The notes beneath the pieces were generated by a model that was given only the letters and a program-made list of their open reading frames with translations, did no database searches and was not told where the DNA came from. 15,189 nucleotides of DNA from Candidatus Caenarcanales bacterium (GTDB lineage Bacteria; Cyanobacteriota; Vampirovibrionia; Caenarcaniphilales; Caenarcanaceae): contig CANLFK010000033.1 of the NCBI GenBank assembly GCA_947489925.1, positions 1-15,189 on the forward strand, given 5' to 3'. Positions 12,478 through 15,189 of the stretch are shown one piece after another. Both the position numbers and the translations under genes were made by a program. Numbering within the stretch: position 1 is the stretch's first letter; every line of letters starts with the position of its first letter.

Positions 12478-14034
12478 ATATACTTTTAATACTTCTTCTG
12501 CATCATCAAAGTGAATGGTTTTATTTTTAAATATTTGATAATTTTCATGTCCTTTGCCAGCTATTAAAACTATATCTGCTGAATTTGCTAATTGAATAGC
12601 TTTTTTAATCGCTTCAGCTCTGTCTGCTTCAATAATTACTTTTTCCAGAGAACTTAAACCAGTTAAAATATCGGAAATTATTTGATTAGGATCTTCACTT
12701 CGAGGATTATCAGAGGTAATAATAATATTATCTGCATATTGAGCGGCAATTCGTCCCATAATTGGTCTTTTTGTCGAATCACGGTCTCCACCACAGCCAA
12801 AAACACAAATTAATTTTCCTGTCTCTGGGAGTATTTCACGGGCTGTTTTTAAAACATTTTCTAAACCGTCTGGAGTATGAGCATAATCAACAATGCAATT
12901 AGGTAAATAATCTTTATTATCTGGTTTAAGCACTCTCTGAAATCTACCAGCTGTGGCTTCAACTTGGCTTAAAACTTTAATCAACTCATCTAAATTAAAC
13001 TTGATTTGTTTCTGTGAGAGCAAAATTCCCAAACTAGCCAAACAATTATACAAATTAAAACTTCCGTCCAAAGGCAATCTTACTTTTATTTTTTCTAAGT
13101 TATTAGCAATAATTTCTGCTTTAATTCCCTGCACCGAAAATTCTGTATTTTGTGCCTTTAAATCAGCTTTTTGCTCTAAAATACTATATGTAAAAATTTT
13201 AGTGTTTGAATTATCTAAAGTTTCTTTTAATTTAATTCCCCACTCAGAGTCAATATTAATAATGGCTTTTCCGTCTGTGCCAAGCATTGAAAATAATTTG
13301 CTTTTTGCCGCAAAATAATTGTCCATTGTCAAATGATAATCAAGATGATCTTGGGTCAAATTTGTAAAAACTGCCACTTCAAACTTCGACGCAAAAACTC
13401 TATCTTGTTCCAAAGCATGAGAACTAACTTCCATAACAATATGAGAGCATTTTTCTTTTAGCATCTCAGCAAATTGTGCTTGTAATTCAGGTGCTTCTGG
13501 GGTTGTGCGACCAGAACCTTCACCCAAGAACTTAAGGCATTTGCCATTTTTATAAATTTTACTGCCCAAAGTTCCAACTAAACCGATTTTATGCTCGCTC
13601 AAAGCCGATAAAATTTGAGCCGTTAAATGAGTAGTAGTTGTCTTTCCATTAGTACCAGTTATTCCAATCAAGGATAAATGATGGCTAGGTTTACCATAAA
13701 ATAAGTTAGAAGCTTCAGCTAAAGCTTTTCGGACATTTTGCACATAAATAAAAACAACTGAATTATTCAGCTCATTCAAAGAATTTAATTTGGCTTGGTT
13801 TTTTAAATCGGCAATAATGACTTTGCTTCCAGCTTCAATCGCTGATTTAATATAATCATGTCCATCTGTATTTTCACCTTTAATACAAAAAAAAGCACAA
13901 TTATAATCTTTAAGCACTGCTCTTGAATCAAAGGCAATTTGTTTGATTATAGTTTCTTCTATCTCAGCTAATAAATTATGAATAGATTTGATTTGGCTGA
14001 TTTCATTGATTAAAGAGTTAATCGAAATAGACAT
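12469..14034 (-). CDS. murE: UDP-MurNAc-tripeptide synthetase, meso-diaminopimelate-adding
   Basis: This 521-residue Mur ligase is somewhat longer than the usual 480-500. It has the uracil-binding N-terminal domain (DSRAVLKDYNCAFFCIKG, 36-53), the ATP loop GITGTNGKTTT (124-134), TTPEAPELQ (177-185), MEVSSHALEQDRV (201-213) and TNLTQDHLDYH (224-234). Lys244 in FAAKSKLF is the expected carbamylated lysine. DNPRSEDP (442-449) is the signature of the meso-diaminopimelate-specific enzymes; lysine-adding MurE proteins lack this arginine. It makes the tripeptide precursor of peptidoglycan in the cytoplasm. It begins 3 nt after nusG in the secE-nusG-murE operon, an unusual partner for nusG. No ribosome-binding site is apparent, so translational coupling to nusG is likely. 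Confidence 0.97.
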   Translation of the reverse strand: MSISINSLINEISQIKSIHNLLAEIEETIIKQIAFDSRAVLKDYNCAFFCIKGENTDGHDYIKSAIEAGSKVIIADLKNQAKLNSLNELNNSVVFIYVQNVRKALAEASNLFYGKPSHHLSLIGITGTNGKTTTTHLTAQILSALSEHKIGLVGTLGSKIYKNGKCLKFLGEGSGRTTPEAPELQAQFAEMLKEKCSHIVMEVSSHALEQDRVFASKFEVAVFTNLTQDHLDYHLTMDNYFAAKSKLFSMLGTDGKAIINIDSEWGIKLKETLDNSNTKIFTYSILEQKADLKAQNTEFSVQGIKAEIIANNLEKIKVRLPLDGSFNLYNCLASLGILLSQKQIKFNLDELIKVLSQVEATAGRFQRVLKPDNKDYLPNCIVDYAHTPDGLENVLKTAREILPETGKLICVFGCGGDRDSTKRPIMGRIAAQYADNIIITSDNPRSEDPNQIISDILTGLSSLEKVIIEADRAEAIKKAIQLANSADIVLIAGKGHENYQIFKNKTIHFDDAEEVLKVYKT

Positions 14035-14037
14035 TTA

Positions 14038-14688
14038 CTATTTAACTACTGGATGAACTTGGTCAAGCGTCAATTCTACTGGCTGAAATCGTCCAAAAAT
14101 ACTAACCATAACCGTAACTTTGCCATGCTCAAGGTCAATTAAGCTTGCTTCTCCTGTAAAACCATCAAAAGCTCCACCTTCAACTTGCACTTCATCACCA
14201 ACTTCAAAATAAATTTTATATTGGCTGTCGGTTTCGCCTTCTTTTCTTCTAGTTGCTCTACCAAATAATCTGGCAACTTCAACGGCTGAAAGAGGTCTGT
14301 CAATTATATCCAGTACACCCGGTGTGTTTCGAACCGCCCTGAAAGTAATTTCATTCATTAACATATTTACAAAAATATATCTTTGATAGCGAGGAATACT
14401 TTGTTCAACTCTTTTACCATTTTTGACTTTGGTTACTTGTTTTTTCGGCACATAAATTTCTACAATTTCACCCAAAACGCCCATATTTTCGGCTCTTTTG
14501 AGAATTTGTTGATGAACTTTATCTTCATTTCCCATTGTATAAACAACATACCAGCCCGCTCCATCTTTACTCAAATTAGATTTTGCCCTAGATTGTGAGC
14601 CCGAAGAAGGTTTTACTGTTACCTCTGGAGCTTCTAAAGTTGTAAACTCGGAGCTTGTATTTATTTCGCTTTCGCTTGATTCGTTCAT
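14038..14688 (-). CDS. nusG: Transcription elongation and termination factor NusG
   Basis: This 216-residue protein starts with about 46 Ser/Glu-rich, probably disordered residues. The NGN domain follows (47-150): GWYVVYTMGNEDKVHQQI, YVPKKQVTKVKNGKR, PRYQRYIFVNM and the F-R-A-V-R-N-T-P-G-V sequence. The KOW domain (about 165-216) includes FEVGDEVQVEGGAFDGFTGE. It binds RNA polymerase and either Rho or ribosomal protein uS10. The start is supported by position 7 nt after the secE stop. The N-terminal extension is longer than in E. coli NusG but similar extensions occur in other phyla. It is followed by murE rather than rplK. Confidence 0.97.
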   Translation of the reverse strand: MNESSESEINTSSEFTTLEAPEVTVKPSSGSQSRAKSNLSKDGAGWYVVYTMGNEDKVHQQILKRAENMGVLGEIVEIYVPKKQVTKVKNGKRVEQSIPRYQRYIFVNMLMNEITFRAVRNTPGVLDIIDRPLSAVEVARLFGRATRRKEGETDSQYKIYFEVGDEVQVEGGAFDGFTGEASLIDLEHGKVTVMVSIFGRFQPVELTLDQVHPVVK

Positions 14689-14695
14689 GATGGAT

Positions 14696-14914
14696 TTATT
14701 TTTGAATTAAATGTTTTAGCTGATTAATAGTCTGCATTAAACCCAGATCAATGCAATACAAAAGACCAGTCAAGATCGATGACAAAGCCAAAACTATAAA
14801 GCCTTGATATACTACCTGTCTGAAAGGTGGCCAAGTGATAAACTTAGCTTCTCTTTTTACATCCTTGAAGTAATTTATAGTTTTTAAAAGAGGATTCTGT
14901 GAACTGTCTGACAT
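14696..14914 (-). CDS. secE: Preprotein translocase subunit SecE
   Basis: This 72-residue protein is the short single-helix SecE. INYFKDVKREAKFITWPPFRQV (13-34) is the conserved amphipathic helix and hinge with the family's K-R-E-x-x-x-I-x-W-P motif. The membrane helix spans about 35-58. It clamps SecY in the inner membrane. It starts the secE-nusG-murE operon, and the secE-nusG pairing confirms both calls. Confidence 0.96.
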   Translation of the reverse strand: MSDSSQNPLLKTINYFKDVKREAKFITWPPFRQVVYQGFIVLALSSILTGLLYCIDLGLMQTINQLKHLIQK

Positions 14915-15189
14915 TCAAAATTTTGACAATGAATTAATAATAATAATATCAGATTCATTAAAGTTTAATTTCATATTGACTAATTAAATTTAGTATTTTT
15001 TATTTTTCTTCTAGTTCTTTTCGGAATTTCGTTTTTTTTATTAATTTACCTGTCTGACTGCTTATTTTAACCTTATTTCCTTAACTTAATTCGCTAACTA
15101 CGGTACAAAACTTTTAAAGAAAAAATAAAAGGTTGAGGCTAATATATGTATTGTTAAATAAAAAGCCTCATGAAAAAAATATCATATTA
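14915..15189. other. 275-base AT-rich leader region upstream of secE
   Basis: This region must hold the secE promoter, but no strong match stands out; a minus-strand TATTAT repeat (about 14937-14952) with weak TTAAAC 17 nt upstream is the best guess. No tRNA-Trp or rpmG, the usual neighbours upstream of secE, is found here. The hairpin at 15134-15170 marks the end of whatever lies beyond the window. Confidence 0.4.
15134..15170 (-). terminator. Probable terminator of a minus-strand gene beyond the window
   Basis: TGAGGCT (15134-15140) and AGCCTCA (15164-15170) form a perfect 7-bp stem with a 23-nt loop. On the minus strand it is followed by a T-rich stretch (15112-15132). On the plus strand an A run follows, so minus orientation is preferred. 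Confidence 0.5.

Noticed and set aside
12953..13318. Plus-strand open frame of 121 codons inside murE
   Set aside because: murE motifs run through this stretch on the other strand; the frame has no ribosome-binding site or family resemblance.
14383..14598. Plus-strand open frame of 71 codons inside nusG
   Set aside because: It is antisense to the well-conserved NGN domain.
14960..15060. Lysine/arginine-rich short frames upstream of secE as possible rpmG (bL33)
   Set aside because: No ATG start, no paired cysteines of bL33, and stops in every frame after about 20 codons.
1..15189. CRISPR arrays, tRNA or rRNA genes
   Set aside because: No regularly spaced short repeats, cloverleaf-forming segments or rRNA-like conserved stretches were seen on either strand.

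Overview
The window is very AT-rich, densely packed bacterial DNA with few clear Shine-Dalgarno sites. MurE carries the DNPR signature for meso-diaminopimelate, and there are FlhB and FliM-type proteins of a flagellar or type III export apparatus. Together these suggest a diderm bacterium. The divergent-PAP2 (DUF212) protein and the divergent bS6 and SSB would fit an AT-rich lineage such as the non-photosynthetic relatives of cyanobacteria, but that placement is a weak guess.

Layout. (1) 1-1489, minus strand: a sulfur-detoxification operon of ETHE1-like persulfide dioxygenase, a YgaP-like membrane rhodanese and a TauE/SafE exporter cut by the window edge. (2) 1713-4172, plus: a single-chain restriction-modification-like protein with an N-terminal ExK nuclease-like motif and an N6-adenine-type methylase. 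(3) 4311-4601, plus: an ArsR-family repressor with cysteines placed as in persulfide sensors, then a 379-base gap and an SRPBCC protein. (4) 5679-7152, plus: an RlpA-like secreted protein, then FlhB. (5) 7171-7674, minus: a decayed YafQ-type toxin-antitoxin module behind an intact-looking promoter. (6) 7896-9146, plus: bS6, SSB and a DUF212 protein. (7) 9251-10930, plus: IlvD. (8) 11006-12458, plus: a Ser/Asn-rich membrane protein and a FliM/SctQ-like C-ring protein. (9) 12469-14914, minus: secE-nusG-murE, convergent with the C-ring gene.

The most notable structure is a pair of long direct repeats. A 57-bp segment (1518-1574 and 4230-4286, two mismatches) holds a divergent promoter and a 7-6-7 inverted repeat. 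One copy drives the persulfide operon and the other precedes arsR, with the methylase gene between them. A 64/65-bp segment (7105-7169 and 7737-7800, one mismatch and one single-base gap) is the 3' end of flhB plus its downstream sequence, and it brackets the toxin-antitoxin remnant. So two defence-type cassettes each sit between perfectly placed duplications of host sequence about 60 bp long, with no transposase, integrase or terminal inverted repeats visible. The simplest reading is that arsR and the persulfide operon were once a compact divergon split by the methylase insertion, each side keeping its own promoter-operator.

Other points: FlhB has NPYK where the autocleavage motif is usually NPTH, and two normally conserved gene orders are altered (nusG is followed by murE rather than rplK; ssb by a DUF212 gene rather than rpsR).
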